From Bradyrhizobium acaciae (GTDB lineage Bacteria > Pseudomonadota > Alphaproteobacteria > Rhizobiales > Xanthobacteraceae), in contig NZ_JACMYK010000008.1 of the NCBI RefSeq assembly GCF_020889785.1, positions 1 through 64,000 of the forward strand: a stretch of 64,000 nt of DNA, written 5' to 3'. The notes below the pieces were generated by a model that searched no databases, had not been told where the DNA came from, and worked only from the letters and a program-made list of their open reading frames with translations. The translations under genes and the position numbers were made by a program. This document shows positions 1 to 8,378 of this stretch, one piece after another (position 1 is the first letter of the stretch; every line of letters starts with the position of its first letter).

Positions 1-28
1 GGCCGATTCAACCAAAACCCATCCCGCT

Positions 29-451
29 CTAGGGGGCTGTTCGCGGCCAGGATGTGAACGCGGCCCACGCCAGTGCGAATGCGCCGGCGATCCAGAGCGC
101 GATGATCGCGATCATTCCGGCTCGGCTGGTCGGTCGCTGCAATACCGCGCCGGCCTTGGCGCGGCATTCCGCCATCACCTCGTCCGGAACGAGCGAGATG
201 GCAAGCCAGATGCCAAGCGGCACGAGAATCAGATCGTCGAGATAGCCGACAACCGGAATGAAATCCGGGATCAGGTCGATCGGTGAAAGCGCATAGGCTG
301 CCACTGCGATTGCGACGGCCTTGGCGTACCACGGTACGCCTGGATCACGCGAAGCGAGATACAGCGCGACGCTGTCCCGCTTGAGGTTGCGCGCCCAGGC
401 CTTGATTGAGGTAAGGGTCTTGCTTGAGGAATGCTTGATGGCGGACAGCAT
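29..451 (-). CDS. DUF1232 (YkvA-type) small membrane protein
   Basis: Encodes 140 residues starting MLSAIKHSS. The middle carries the YkvA/DUF1232 signature (YALSPIDLIPDFIPVVGYLDD), typically a hydrophobic hairpin, and the C-terminus has one more clear membrane segment (MIAIIALWIAGAFALAWAAF). A longer reading frame runs upstream to 658, but that part overlaps the AraC-type gene antisense-frame and has arginine-rich non-protein composition, so I start at the ATG at 451. It lies 29 bp downstream of the AraC-type gene on the same strand and could be cotranscribed with it. Family role is unknown; membrane location is inferred. Confidence 0.85.
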   Translation of the reverse strand: MLSAIKHSSSKTLTSIKAWARNLKRDSVALYLASRDPGVPWYAKAVAIAVAAYALSPIDLIPDFIPVVGYLDDLILVPLGIWLAISLVPDEVMAECRAKAGAVLQRPTSRAGMIAIIALWIAGAFALAWAAFTSWPRTAP

Positions 452-480
452 GGCGGGCGCCTGCACGCCGAACGGAAGCG

Positions 481-1455
481 CTATTCCAGCACGACGTCCA
501 CCGGCATGCCGCCGTGCAGACCCTTGTGGACGGAGGAAGGCGCGATACCGAAATACTTCCGGAAGACGCGGCTGAAATGCGAGGAGCTCGAGAAGCCCCA
601 CGAGAACGCCACATCCGTGATGGTCTTGCCGTTCTGTGATTCCAGTTCCTGCCGGCAATTTTGCAGGCGGGCCTTCCAGATGTAATCGCTGACCGTCATG
701 CCGCGATCGCTGAACAGCATGTGCAGATAGCGCTTCGAGCAGCCGAGCGCCGCGGAAATGCGGTCGATGCAGAGATCGGGATCGCGCAGATGCTCGCGGA
801 TGAACCCTTGGGCCCGCACATAGGTCGCCTCGGCGCTGCCGCGGTCGAACATCGCGCCGGTCTCGCGCAGCGGCAGCAGCAGCAGGTCGATCAGCGCATC
901 GGCGACGCCGACGGCGTTGACCGGGGTCAGCGTCGGTGCCTCGCCGAATGCGGCATGGACGAAATCATAGGCGATGCGGCCGGTGCCGTTGCGCGCCGAC
1001 AGCTTGCAGGGTGCCATCTTGGAGAGCTGGAAGCCGCGCTCCTTGAGCAGGTCCTTTGGAACGATGACGACCTCGTGACGCGTCAGGGACGGGCTGATGA
1101 TCGTGTGCGGACATGAGACGTCATATGCGAAGCAGTCTCCCGGCATGATGTCGAAGTGCAGACCGTCCTGCTCGAAATGCGAGACGCCGTGAGTCTGGAA
1201 AACGATCTTGATGTAGGGGTGCTCGCTCAGCCTGATGCGCGAGAGCGCATGGGCGATGCGATGCTGGCTTGCCTCGATCTGGCACAGCTTCAACCGCGAC
1301 ACGGTGGTGTAGTTGATCCGGCCTTCGAGCGAGGATCCTTCCAGCGCATCGACGTCGAACTGGCCGCAAAGATCAGTGAGCGCATCCGACCAGCGCTGGA
1401 TTTGACGCTTGGGCGTCAATCCGTTCGTGCTGAGTGAATGGACTGTATCGGACAT
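481..1455 (-). CDS. AraC-family transcriptional regulator
   Basis: A 324-residue AraC/XylS-type activator. The N-terminal two thirds resembles the AraC-binding-like (cupin-type) sensing domain of PF14525 regulators; the C-terminal ~100 residues hold two helix-turn-helix units (LCIDRISAALGCSKRYLHMLF and ITDVAFSWGFSSSSHFSRVFRKYFG). The frame opens at a TTG (1482), but ATG 1455 is preceded by GGAAAG and gives a normal family N-terminus. It is divergent from xoxF with about 420 bp between the starts, so it is a candidate regulator of the methanol module. That link is inferred from position only. Confidence 0.9.
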   Translation of the reverse strand: MSDTVHSLSTNGLTPKRQIQRWSDALTDLCGQFDVDALEGSSLEGRINYTTVSRLKLCQIEASQHRIAHALSRIRLSEHPYIKIVFQTHGVSHFEQDGLHFDIMPGDCFAYDVSCPHTIISPSLTRHEVVIVPKDLLKERGFQLSKMAPCKLSARNGTGRIAYDFVHAAFGEAPTLTPVNAVGVADALIDLLLLPLRETGAMFDRGSAEATYVRAQGFIREHLRDPDLCIDRISAALGCSKRYLHMLFSDRGMTVSDYIWKARLQNCRQELESQNGKTITDVAFSWGFSSSSHFSRVFRKYFGIAPSSVHKGLHGGMPVDVVLE

Positions 1456-1876
1456 CTTTCCAGCCACCGATTCGATCCCCAACGTGACTGCCCACCGCGC
1501 TTAAGTCTGGTTCGGGATGATGCGCCTTCTCCCTGATTCTGAATAGGTTAGGGAGGCGGCGGGATTTCTTCCCGGTTAATGGCGAGCGATCCTCCGACTT
1601 AGTTCTGGGCTCGTCAAGCGCAACCTTAGCACGCGTCAAACTGGCGCTCGGATTGCGCCGGCCGCGATTGATGCCCTGCAACATGAAGCAAGCTTTCCCG
1701 CCGATCCGGCGGCGGCCAGCAAAAATCTGACGCAGCTTCGCTTCTGTGCAAACGGCGCTTCTCTATTGGGCAAGTCAACCGGATGCGATCGGACTACGAA
1801 TGGGGAACCAAAATGGAAGAAGTGGGGCCGTTTCGGCGGAAACCCTTGAGCTCTTGAACCTGGGAGGAAATCCACG
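1456..1876. other. Intergenic region between AraC-type gene and xoxF
   Basis: About 420 bp without a credible gene. It must hold the divergent promoters for the AraC-type gene and xoxF. I see a strong Shine-Dalgarno (gggagga, 1861-1867) ahead of xoxF but no promoter hexamers that I would defend. Short frames here lack protein-like composition. Confidence 0.6.
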
Positions 1877-3682
1877 ATGCGCAAGCTGCTATACGCGACC
1901 AGCCTTGGGGCAATGGCGGTATTCGCCGCCGGAGCTGCCACTGCCAATGACGAACTCCACAAGATGACGCAGAACCCGAAAGATTGGGTGATGCCGACCG
2001 GCGACTACACCAATCAGCGCTATTCGAAGCTGAATCAGATCAACGCCTCGAACGTCGGAAAGTTGCAGGTAGCGTGGACGTTTTCGACTGGCGTGCTGCG
2101 CGGCCACGAAGGCGGTCCGCTGATCATCGGCAACATGATGTACGTGCACACCCCGTTCCCGAACAAGGTCTACGCTATTGACCTTTCCAAGGACAACCAG
2201 ATCGTCTGGAAGTACGAGCCGAAGCAGGATCCGAACGTCATTCCGGTGATGTGCTGCGATACCGTCAACCGCGGCGTCGCCTATGGTGACGGCAAGATCT
2301 TCCTGCACCAGGCCGACACCACGCTGGTCGCGCTCGATGCCAAGACCGGCAAGGTGGAGTGGTCGGTGAAGAACGGCGATCCGAGCAAGGGTTCGACCGG
2401 CACCTCCGCGCCGATGGTGGTCAAGGACAAGGTCCTGATCGGTATCTCCGGCGGCGAGTTCGGCGTGCAGGCGCACATGAGCGCCTACGACATCAAGACC
2501 GGCAAGCTGGTCTGGCGCGGATTCTCGGAAGGTCCGGATGACCAGATCCTGGTCGACGACAAGACCACCGAGCTCGGCAAGCCGGTCGGCAAGGACTCGA
2601 GCCTGAAGACGTGGCAAGGCGATCAGTGGAAGATCGGCGGCGGCGCGACCTGGGGCTGGATCTCCTACGATCCTGAACTCAACCTCGTCTACTACGGATC
2701 GGGTAACCCCTCGACCTGGAATCCGAAGCAGCGTCCCGGCGACAACAAGTGGTCGATGACGATCTGGGCGCGTAACCCGGATACCGGCGTCGCCAAGTGG
2801 GTCTACCAGATGACGCCCCATGACGAATGGGACTATGACGGCATCAACGAGATGATCCTCTCGGATCAGTCGATCGACGGCAAGGCGCGCAAGCTCCTGA
2901 CCCACTTCGATCGCAACGGCCTCGGCTACACGCTCGATCGCGCCACCGGCGAACTGCTGGTCGCCGAGAAGTACGATCCGAAGGTGAACTGGACCTCCGG
3001 CGTCGACATGAAGAAGGATTCGCCGACCTATGGTCGTCCGAAGGTTCTTGACGCAGCGTCGACCGACAAGGCCGGCGAGGACGTCAACGTCAAGGGAATC
3101 TGCCCGGCAGCGCTTGGCTCGAAGGACGAGCAGCCGGCGGCTTACTCGCCCGACACGCAGCTGTTCTACGTGCCGACCAACCACGTCTGCATGGACTACG
3201 AGCCGTTCAAGGTGAGCTACACCGCAGGTCAGCCCTATGTCGGTGCGACGCTGTCGATGTATCCGCCTCCCGGTGAAACCAACATGGGCAACTTCATCGC
3301 CTGGGACGGCAAGACCGGCAAGATCGTCTGGTCGAACAAGGAGCAGTTCTCGGTCTGGTCGGGTGCACTCGCGACCGCCGGCGGCGTGGTGTTCTACGGC
3401 ACGCTGGAAGGCTACCTGAAGGCAGTCGACGCCAAGACGGGCAAGGAGCTCTACAAGTTCAAGACCCCGTCCGGGATCATCGGCAACGTCACCACCTACG
3501 AGAACAACGGCAAGCAGTACGTCGCGGTTCTGTCAGGTGTCGGTGGTTGGGCAGGCATCGGTCTCGCGGCCGGTCTGACTGATCCGACGGCCGGTCTCGG
3601 TGCAGTCGGCGGCTATGCCGCGCTGAGCAACTACACCGCGCTCGGTGGAACGCTCACCGTGTTCTCGCTGCCGCAGCAGTGA
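1877..3682 (+). CDS. xoxF: Lanthanide-type PQQ methanol dehydrogenase XoxF
   Basis: A 601-residue periplasmic PQQ alcohol dehydrogenase. It has a Sec signal peptide (residues 1-23, cleavage after ATA), tryptophan-docking propeller repeats, the vicinal disulfide Cys126-Cys127 that stacks on PQQ, and the metal/catalytic residues Glu194, Asn277 and Asp319. Asp321 (in DEWDYDG) is the extra aspartate that marks lanthanide-using XoxF; calcium-dependent MxaF has alanine there. It oxidises methanol to formaldehyde or formate in the periplasm and passes electrons to cytochrome cL (xoxG, next gene). The start is supported by gggagga 10 nt upstream and the signal peptide. The family residues are established knowledge; their positions are read here. 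No mxaI or xoxJ lies nearby. Confidence 0.97.
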   Translation: MRKLLYATSLGAMAVFAAGAATANDELHKMTQNPKDWVMPTGDYTNQRYSKLNQINASNVGKLQVAWTFSTGVLRGHEGGPLIIGNMMYVHTPFPNKVYAIDLSKDNQIVWKYEPKQDPNVIPVMCCDTVNRGVAYGDGKIFLHQADTTLVALDAKTGKVEWSVKNGDPSKGSTGTSAPMVVKDKVLIGISGGEFGVQAHMSAYDIKTGKLVWRGFSEGPDDQILVDDKTTELGKPVGKDSSLKTWQGDQWKIGGGATWGWISYDPELNLVYYGSGNPSTWNPKQRPGDNKWSMTIWARNPDTGVAKWVYQMTPHDEWDYDGINEMILSDQSIDGKARKLLTHFDRNGLGYTLDRATGELLVAEKYDPKVNWTSGVDMKKDSPTYGRPKVLDAASTDKAGEDVNVKGICPAALGSKDEQPAAYSPDTQLFYVPTNHVCMDYEPFKVSYTAGQPYVGATLSMYPPPGETNMGNFIAWDGKTGKIVWSNKEQFSVWSGALATAGGVVFYGTLEGYLKAVDAKTGKELYKFKTPSGIIGNVTTYENNGKQYVAVLSGVGGWAGIGLAAGLTDPTAGLGAVGGYAALSNYTALGGTLTVFSLPQQ

Positions 3683-3698
3683 GCTGAGCGACCTCGTT

Positions 3699-3728
3699 CC
3701 GGCGCATGGAGCGAACTCCATGCGCCGG
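3699..3728 (+). terminator. Perfect hairpin between xoxF and xoxG
   Basis: Arms ccggcgcatgga (3699-3710) and tccatgcgccgg (3717-3728) form a perfect 12-bp stem with a 6-nt loop, 17 nt after the xoxF stop. Only a weak pyrimidine run follows (tccgtctt), so it may be a leaky terminator or an mRNA 3'-end stabiliser that lets xoxF exceed xoxG rather than a full stop. Confidence 0.7.
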
Positions 3729-3754
3729 TCCGTCTTCAATCTGCACGCGAGGAT

Positions 3755-4282
3755 ATGCTTTTGCGTAAGATCTGGTTTGTGACTGCTGCGATTTTCGTCG
3801 TGGCAATGGGTGGAGTTGCCTCCGCCGAGGACGTGGGTGATCCGACCGCCGTCAAGAGCGAGGACGGCAAGTATCTCGACAAGGATGGCAACCCGACGTT
3901 CAAGGTAACGTCCGACGGCACGGTGGACTGGTACACCTACTCCGGATACCGCCGCTATCATTCGGAGTGCCACGTCTGTCACGGCCCCGACGGCATGGGA
4001 TCGACCTATGCTCCGGCGCTGGCGAATTCGCTGAAGAGCATGAACTACGCGGACTTCATGGGCGTGGTCGCGAGCGGACGCAAGAACGTGTCCACGGCGC
4101 AGGAGAATGTGATGCCGGCATTCGGCGATAACCCCAACGTTGCCTGCTACATGGACGACCTCTATGTGTACCTGCGCGCCCGCGCCAATGATGCAGTCGG
4201 GCGTGTTCGGCCGGCCAAGCATGAAGACAAGTCGGAAGCCTATGGCAAGGCCGAAGATGCCTGCATGGGCAACAAGAAGTGA
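3755..4282 (+). CDS. xoxG: Cytochrome cL-type electron acceptor XoxG
   Basis: A 175-residue secreted monohaem c-type cytochrome: signal peptide to about residue 24 (VASA|ED), one haem site C72-H-V-C75-H76, and a likely axial Met120 in VMPAFGD. Position directly after xoxF identifies it as the physiological electron acceptor of the dehydrogenase. The ATG at 3755 sits only 2 nt after the gagga motif; the in-frame TTG at 3761 has a more normal 8-nt spacing and may be the true start, shortening the protein by two residues. No separate xoxJ follows. Confidence 0.92.
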   Translation: MLLRKIWFVTAAIFVVAMGGVASAEDVGDPTAVKSEDGKYLDKDGNPTFKVTSDGTVDWYTYSGYRRYHSECHVCHGPDGMGSTYAPALANSLKSMNYADFMGVVASGRKNVSTAQENVMPAFGDNPNVACYMDDLYVYLRARANDAVGRVRPAKHEDKSEAYGKAEDACMGNKK

Positions 4283-4332
4283 GCGTGACCGGCGCGAACG
4301 ACAAACCTGTTTGATGTTTAGTGGAGACCAAG

Positions 4333-5442
4333 ATGAAGACCCGCGCCGCAGTCGCATTCGAAGCAAAGAAGCCGCTCGAGATCGTCGAGCTCGACCTGGA
4401 AGGCCCCAAGGCCGGCGAGGTCCTCGTCGAGATCAAGGCGACCGGTATCTGCCACACCGATGCCTACACGCTGGACGGCTTCGACAGCGAAGGCATCTTC
4501 CCTTCGGTGCTCGGCCATGAAGGCGCCGGCATCGTTCGCGAAGTCGGCGCCGGCGTGACGTCGGTGAAGCCGGGCGATCACGTGATCCCGCTCTACACGC
4601 CCGAATGCCGGCAGTGCAAAAGCTGCCTGAGCCAGAAGACCAACCTCTGCACCGCGATCCGCGCCACGCAGGGCAAGGGCGTGATGCCCGACGGCACTTC
4701 GCGCTTCAGCTACAAGGGCAAGCCGGTCTTCCACTACATGGGCTGCTCGACCTTCTCGAACTTCACCGTGTTGCCCGAGATCGCGGTCGCCAAGATCCGC
4801 GAGGACGCGCCGTTCGACAAGAGCTGCTACATCGGCTGTGGCGTCACCACCGGCGTCGGCGCCGTCGTCAACACCGCCAAGGTGACGCCGGGCTCCAACG
4901 TGGTCGTGTTCGGCCTCGGCGGCATCGGCCTCAACGTGATCCAGGGCGCCAAGATGGTCGGTGCCGACAAGATCATCGGCGTCGACATCAACGACTCGAA
5001 GGACGCCTGGGGTCGCCAGTTCGGCATGACGCACTTCGTCAATCCGACCAAGGTGCAGGGCGACATCGTCCAGCACCTGGTGGGCCTCACCGACGGCGGC
5101 GCCGACTACACCTTCGACTGCACCGGCAACACCACCGTGATGCGGCAGGCGCTGGAAGCCTGCCACCGCGGCTGGGGCGTCTCGGTCGTGATCGGCGTTG
5201 CGGAGTCCGGCAAGGAGATCGCGACCCGGCCGTTCCAGCTCGTCACCGGACGCGTCTGGAAGGGCACAGCGTTCGGCGGCGCACGCGGCCGCACCGACGT
5301 GCCGAAGATCGTCGACTGGTACATGGGCGGAAAGATCCAGATCGATCCGATGATCACCCACGTGCTGAAGCTCGACGAGATCAACAAGGGCTTCGACCTG
5401 ATGCACGAGGGCAAATCGATCCGTTCGGTCGTCGTATTCTGA
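4333..5442 (+). CDS. frmA: S-(hydroxymethyl)glutathione dehydrogenase (class III ADH)
   Basis: A 369-residue zinc alcohol dehydrogenase of class III. Catalytic zinc ligands Cys40 and His62, structural zinc cysteines 92, 95, 98 and 106, and a Rossmann GLGGIG motif are visible. It oxidises the spontaneous or Gfa-formed adduct S-hydroxymethylglutathione to S-formylglutathione with NAD+, the cytosolic formaldehyde detoxification and C1-oxidation step. A GTG at 4321 is in frame, but ATG 4333 has ggaga 5 nt upstream and gives the usual [10 protein letters not shown] start. Fits with xoxF/xoxG before and gfa after; the same gene is also called adhI or flhA in related bacteria. Confidence 0.96.
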   Translation: MKTRAAVAFEAKKPLEIVELDLEGPKAGEVLVEIKATGICHTDAYTLDGFDSEGIFPSVLGHEGAGIVREVGAGVTSVKPGDHVIPLYTPECRQCKSCLSQKTNLCTAIRATQGKGVMPDGTSRFSYKGKPVFHYMGCSTFSNFTVLPEIAVAKIREDAPFDKSCYIGCGVTTGVGAVVNTAKVTPGSNVVVFGLGGIGLNVIQGAKMVGADKIIGVDINDSKDAWGRQFGMTHFVNPTKVQGDIVQHLVGLTDGGADYTFDCTGNTTVMRQALEACHRGWGVSVVIGVAESGKEIATRPFQLVTGRVWKGTAFGGARGRTDVPKIVDWYMGGKIQIDPMITHVLKLDEINKGFDLMHEGKSIRSVVVF

Positions 5443-5475
5443 AATCAAAACACCAAGCACTAGGAGGATAGACCA

Positions 5476-6039
5476 ATGACTGTTCATATCCACCCGTCGG
5501 TCGACAATGGCGTCAAGCAAGGCTCCGGCAATTTTGCCGGCGGCACGCTGGTCTGCAAATGCGCGGACAAGAAGGTCAAGGTCGGGGTCAAGGGCGACGT
5601 CGCCCATAACCACGCCTGCGGCTGCACCAAATGCTGGAAGCCCGCGGGCGCCACCTTCTCGGTGGTCGCGGTGGTTCCGCGCGAGAACGTCACCGTGCTG
5701 GAGAACGGCGACAAGTTGAAGATCGTCGACGCGGCCGCGGTGATCCAGCGCCACGCCTGCACCGGCTGCGGCACCCATATGTACGGCCGGATCGAGAACA
5801 AGGGCCATCCGTTCTACGGCCTCGACTTCATCCACCCCGAGCTGTTCCAGGAGTCCGGCTCGGCGGCTCCGGGATTTGCCGCCTTCGTGTCGTCGGTGAT
5901 CGAGTCCGGCGTCAAGCCGGCGGAGATGGCCGGGATCAGGTCGCGGCTGAAGGAGCTTGGGCTCGAGCCCTATGACTGCCTGTCGCCGGCGCTGATGGAC
6001 GCGATCGCCACCCACGTGGCGAAGTCCAAGGCGGCTTGA
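5476..6039 (+). CDS. gfa: S-(hydroxymethyl)glutathione synthase (formaldehyde-activating enzyme)
   Basis: A 187-residue Gfa-family zinc protein. The cysteine pattern matches the family: Cys27/Cys29 and Cys48/Cys50/Cys53 near the N-terminus and Cys95/Cys98 ([10 protein letters not shown]). It accelerates condensation of formaldehyde with glutathione, feeding the dehydrogenase encoded 33 bp upstream. A strong taggagga precedes the ATG. It ends the C1 module, with a terminator-like hairpin about 100 bp later. Confidence 0.95.
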   Translation: MTVHIHPSVDNGVKQGSGNFAGGTLVCKCADKKVKVGVKGDVAHNHACGCTKCWKPAGATFSVVAVVPRENVTVLENGDKLKIVDAAAVIQRHACTGCGTHMYGRIENKGHPFYGLDFIHPELFQESGSAAPGFAAFVSSVIESGVKPAEMAGIRSRLKELGLEPYDCLSPALMDAIATHVAKSKAA

Positions 6040-6136
6040 GGACGGCAGCCTGATCGGCTCGCTCTGACGAGATCCTGCGCCGGCGGAGGGCCTGCCGGCG
6101 ACGGATATGCTGGTAGTACCCGTGACCTTGAACCTT

Positions 6137-6177
6137 GCATGCCCTGCGGGCGACCACAGGGCATGCATTTTATTTTT
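6137..6177 (+). terminator. Terminator-like hairpin overlapping the next start codon
   Basis: Arms gcatgccctg (6137-6146) and cagggcatgc (6157-6166) are perfectly complementary with a 10-nt loop, followed by the T-rich run attttattttt (6167-6177). This is a good intrinsic terminator for the gfa transcript. Both ATG codons available to the downstream gene (6139 and 6163) lie inside the stem. Confidence 0.75.
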
Positions 6178-7116
6178 CGTCTTGCCCTCGTGCTTTCCCC
6201 GATCCTGGTCCTCTCGCGCGCCCACGCGGCGTCGCCGGAAGACCGCTACATCGCCGCGCGCGATGCCGCGATCGCCAAATTCGCCAAGCTGTCGAGCGAC
6301 AACAAGATCAACGAGGCCGTCGACAAGGCCGAGGCGGCCGCGCGAGACGGGCTGAAGGCGCAGCTGGCTGCCATCCTGTCCGAGCCCGCCCGGCCGGGCT
6401 TTGGCCCCGCCCAGCTCAATCTCGATACTTTATATAAGGGCGACATGGGGTTCGGCATGCTGGACGGCCTGCGCTTCGATGCCGACAGGGGCAGGGACGG
6501 CGCCAAGATCGGAGAGAAGCGCGCCGACGGGAGCTTCGTCGAGCCGAAAGCCCACATCATCGTCACCACCGATGCCTTGTTCACGCGCTGGCTGCAGGAG
6601 CACAAGGCCTGGTGGGACAAGGGCAGCAAGAACGTGCCGCAGCAGATCGACGCAGCGGTGAAGTTCGAAGGCCTCTACACCCAGGCGATCTCGACCGACG
6701 CCGCGGTGGTCAATTTCAACGACCTGCCGGTCGCCAAGCCGGCGTCGGCCACCCTGACTTACGGCTTCCTGGCCGGCCGCACCCAGGACTCGTTCCCTGA
6801 GGCCGCCGATGAGGTGTTCGTGGCTGTTCTCGCCAACGGCAAGTTCTACATCGCCTATGGCGAGATCGAGCCCAATGTGAAAGTGCCCGCCTGCACGGCG
6901 ATCCGCACCGACTACAACAAAAAGGCCGATGAAGCGGCCGAGAAGCTCGAGCGCAAGCAGATCACCAGGAAGGCGTATGACAATCTCGGCGACCTCCGCC
7001 AGCAGGGCGAGGACGCATTCAAGCGCTGCTTCGTTCAGCACGCCCCGGAGCAGCCGGCGTTCGCCGAGGCCGCCAAACAGGCCCAGGCGCTGCTGGAGAC
7101 GGCGATCGGTAAATAG
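6163..7116 (+). CDS. Secreted protein of unknown function
   Basis: From ATG 6163 it encodes 317 residues with a plausible Sec signal peptide (MHFIFRLALVLSPILVLSRAHA) and a lysine/glutamate-rich helical mature protein. I recognise no catalytic motif and it does not look like XoxJ (a periplasmic binding-protein fold). Adjacency to the C1 genes suggests but does not prove a periplasmic role there. The start is odd: ATG 6163 is buried in the terminator-like stem; the alternative ATG 6139 adds eight residues ahead of the signal peptide and is in the other arm. Neither has a clear Shine-Dalgarno. Confidence 0.75.
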   Translation: MHFIFRLALVLSPILVLSRAHAASPEDRYIAARDAAIAKFAKLSSDNKINEAVDKAEAAARDGLKAQLAAILSEPARPGFGPAQLNLDTLYKGDMGFGMLDGLRFDADRGRDGAKIGEKRADGSFVEPKAHIIVTTDALFTRWLQEHKAWWDKGSKNVPQQIDAAVKFEGLYTQAISTDAAVVNFNDLPVAKPASATLTYGFLAGRTQDSFPEAADEVFVAVLANGKFYIAYGEIEPNVKVPACTAIRTDYNKKADEAAEKLERKQITRKAYDNLGDLRQQGEDAFKRCFVQHAPEQPAFAEAAKQAQALLETAIGK

Positions 7117-7191
7117 CACCGCATGGCAGTTTGATCGGCGACCAGCGCGAGCCTATCTTCTCCGGAAAGTCTGCATCTCCGGGGAGACACC

Positions 7192-8334
7192 ATGAATACC
7201 GCCATCAGCCCGTTTCGCATTGCCGTCAGTGACGGTGTCCTTGAGGATCTCCGCTTCAGGCTGCGCCGGACCCGCTGGCCGGAAGCCGAACTGGTCGACG
7301 ACTGGAGCCAGGGCGCGCCGCTGAAATGGATCAAGGACGTCTGCCACTATTGGGCCGAGACGTATGATTGGCGGCAGCGCGAGGCGCGGCTCAACCGCTT
7401 CAGCCAGTTCACCACCGAGATCGACGCGCTCGACATCCACTTCATCCACGTCCGCTCCAAGCATCCGGAGGCGCGGCCGTTGATCATCACCCATGGCTGG
7501 CCGGGATCGGTGGTCGAATTCCACAAGGTGATCGAGCCGCTGACCGATCCGACAGCGCATGGCGGCAGCGCGCGTGACGCGTTCCATGTGGTGTGCCCGT
7601 CATTGCCGGGCTTCGGCTTCTCGGCCAAGCCTGCTGAGACAGGCTGGGGCGTCGACAGGATCGCCAGCGCCTGGGCCGTCCTGATGCAGCGGCTCGGCTA
7701 CACCCGCTATTTCGCGCAAGGCGGCGATTGGGGCTCGGCGGTCACGACCGCGATCGGCGGCCAGGACCCGGCACATTGCGGCGGCATCCACATCACGCTT
7801 GCGATGTCGACCCGGCCCAATGTCGAGGGGCAGCCGACGCCGGAGGAGACCCGTGCGCTCAACGGCATCAAATACTATGCCGACTGGGATTCCGGCTATT
7901 CCAAGCAGCAGTCCACCCGGCCGCAGACGCTTGGTTATGGCCTGACGGATTCACCGAGCGGGCAGGCGGCCTGGATCCTGGAAAAGTTCTGGGCCTGGAC
8001 CGACTGCGACGGGCATCCGGAAAACATCCTCAGCCGCGACGAGCTGCTCGACAATGTCATGCTGTACTGGGTCACCGCGACGGCCGCGTCTTCGGCGCGG
8101 CTGTACTGGGAAAGCTTCGGGCCGGGCAAGCGGACTCCACACAAGGTGAGTGTGCCGACCGGCGTTGCCGTGTTCCCCAAGGAGATCGTCACGCCGGTCC
8201 GCAAATGGATGGAGACGAACTTCACCAACATCCGGCACTGGAGCGAGATGCCGAAGGGCGGGCACTTCTCGGCGTTCGAGCAGCCCGAGCTGTTCGTCGG
8301 CGAGGTGCGCAAGTTCTTCGGGATGCTGCGCTAG
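7192..8334 (+). CDS. Epoxide hydrolase (EHN family, alpha/beta hydrolase)
   Basis: A 380-residue protein with the N-terminal EHN lid domain typical of microsomal-type epoxide hydrolases followed by an alpha/beta-hydrolase core. HGWPGS (101-106) forms the oxyanion/backbone motif, Asp179 in GGDWGS is the predicted nucleophile, and His ~358 in KGGHFSAFEQPE the general base. It would hydrolyse an epoxide to a diol; the substrate is unknown. Start supported by ggggaga 6 nt upstream. Stands alone between the C1 genes and a phosphoesterase. Confidence 0.9.
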   Translation: MNTAISPFRIAVSDGVLEDLRFRLRRTRWPEAELVDDWSQGAPLKWIKDVCHYWAETYDWRQREARLNRFSQFTTEIDALDIHFIHVRSKHPEARPLIITHGWPGSVVEFHKVIEPLTDPTAHGGSARDAFHVVCPSLPGFGFSAKPAETGWGVDRIASAWAVLMQRLGYTRYFAQGGDWGSAVTTAIGGQDPAHCGGIHITLAMSTRPNVEGQPTPEETRALNGIKYYADWDSGYSKQQSTRPQTLGYGLTDSPSGQAAWILEKFWAWTDCDGHPENILSRDELLDNVMLYWVTATAASSARLYWESFGPGKRTPHKVSVPTGVAVFPKEIVTPVRKWMETNFTNIRHWSEMPKGGHFSAFEQPELFVGEVRKFFGMLR

Positions 8335-8378
8335 CAGCGTTTGTGTCAGAATGCGCTGCGTAACGGAGGGACGTCGGC

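Noticed and set aside
1877..3682. Calcium-dependent MxaF as alternative for the PQQ enzyme
   Set aside because: Asp321 in the DYD motif is the lanthanide-associated residue and no mxaI/mxaJ genes follow.
4318..6225. 635-codon reverse open frame
   Set aside because: Antisense to frmA and gfa, both firmly identified; composition is artefactual.
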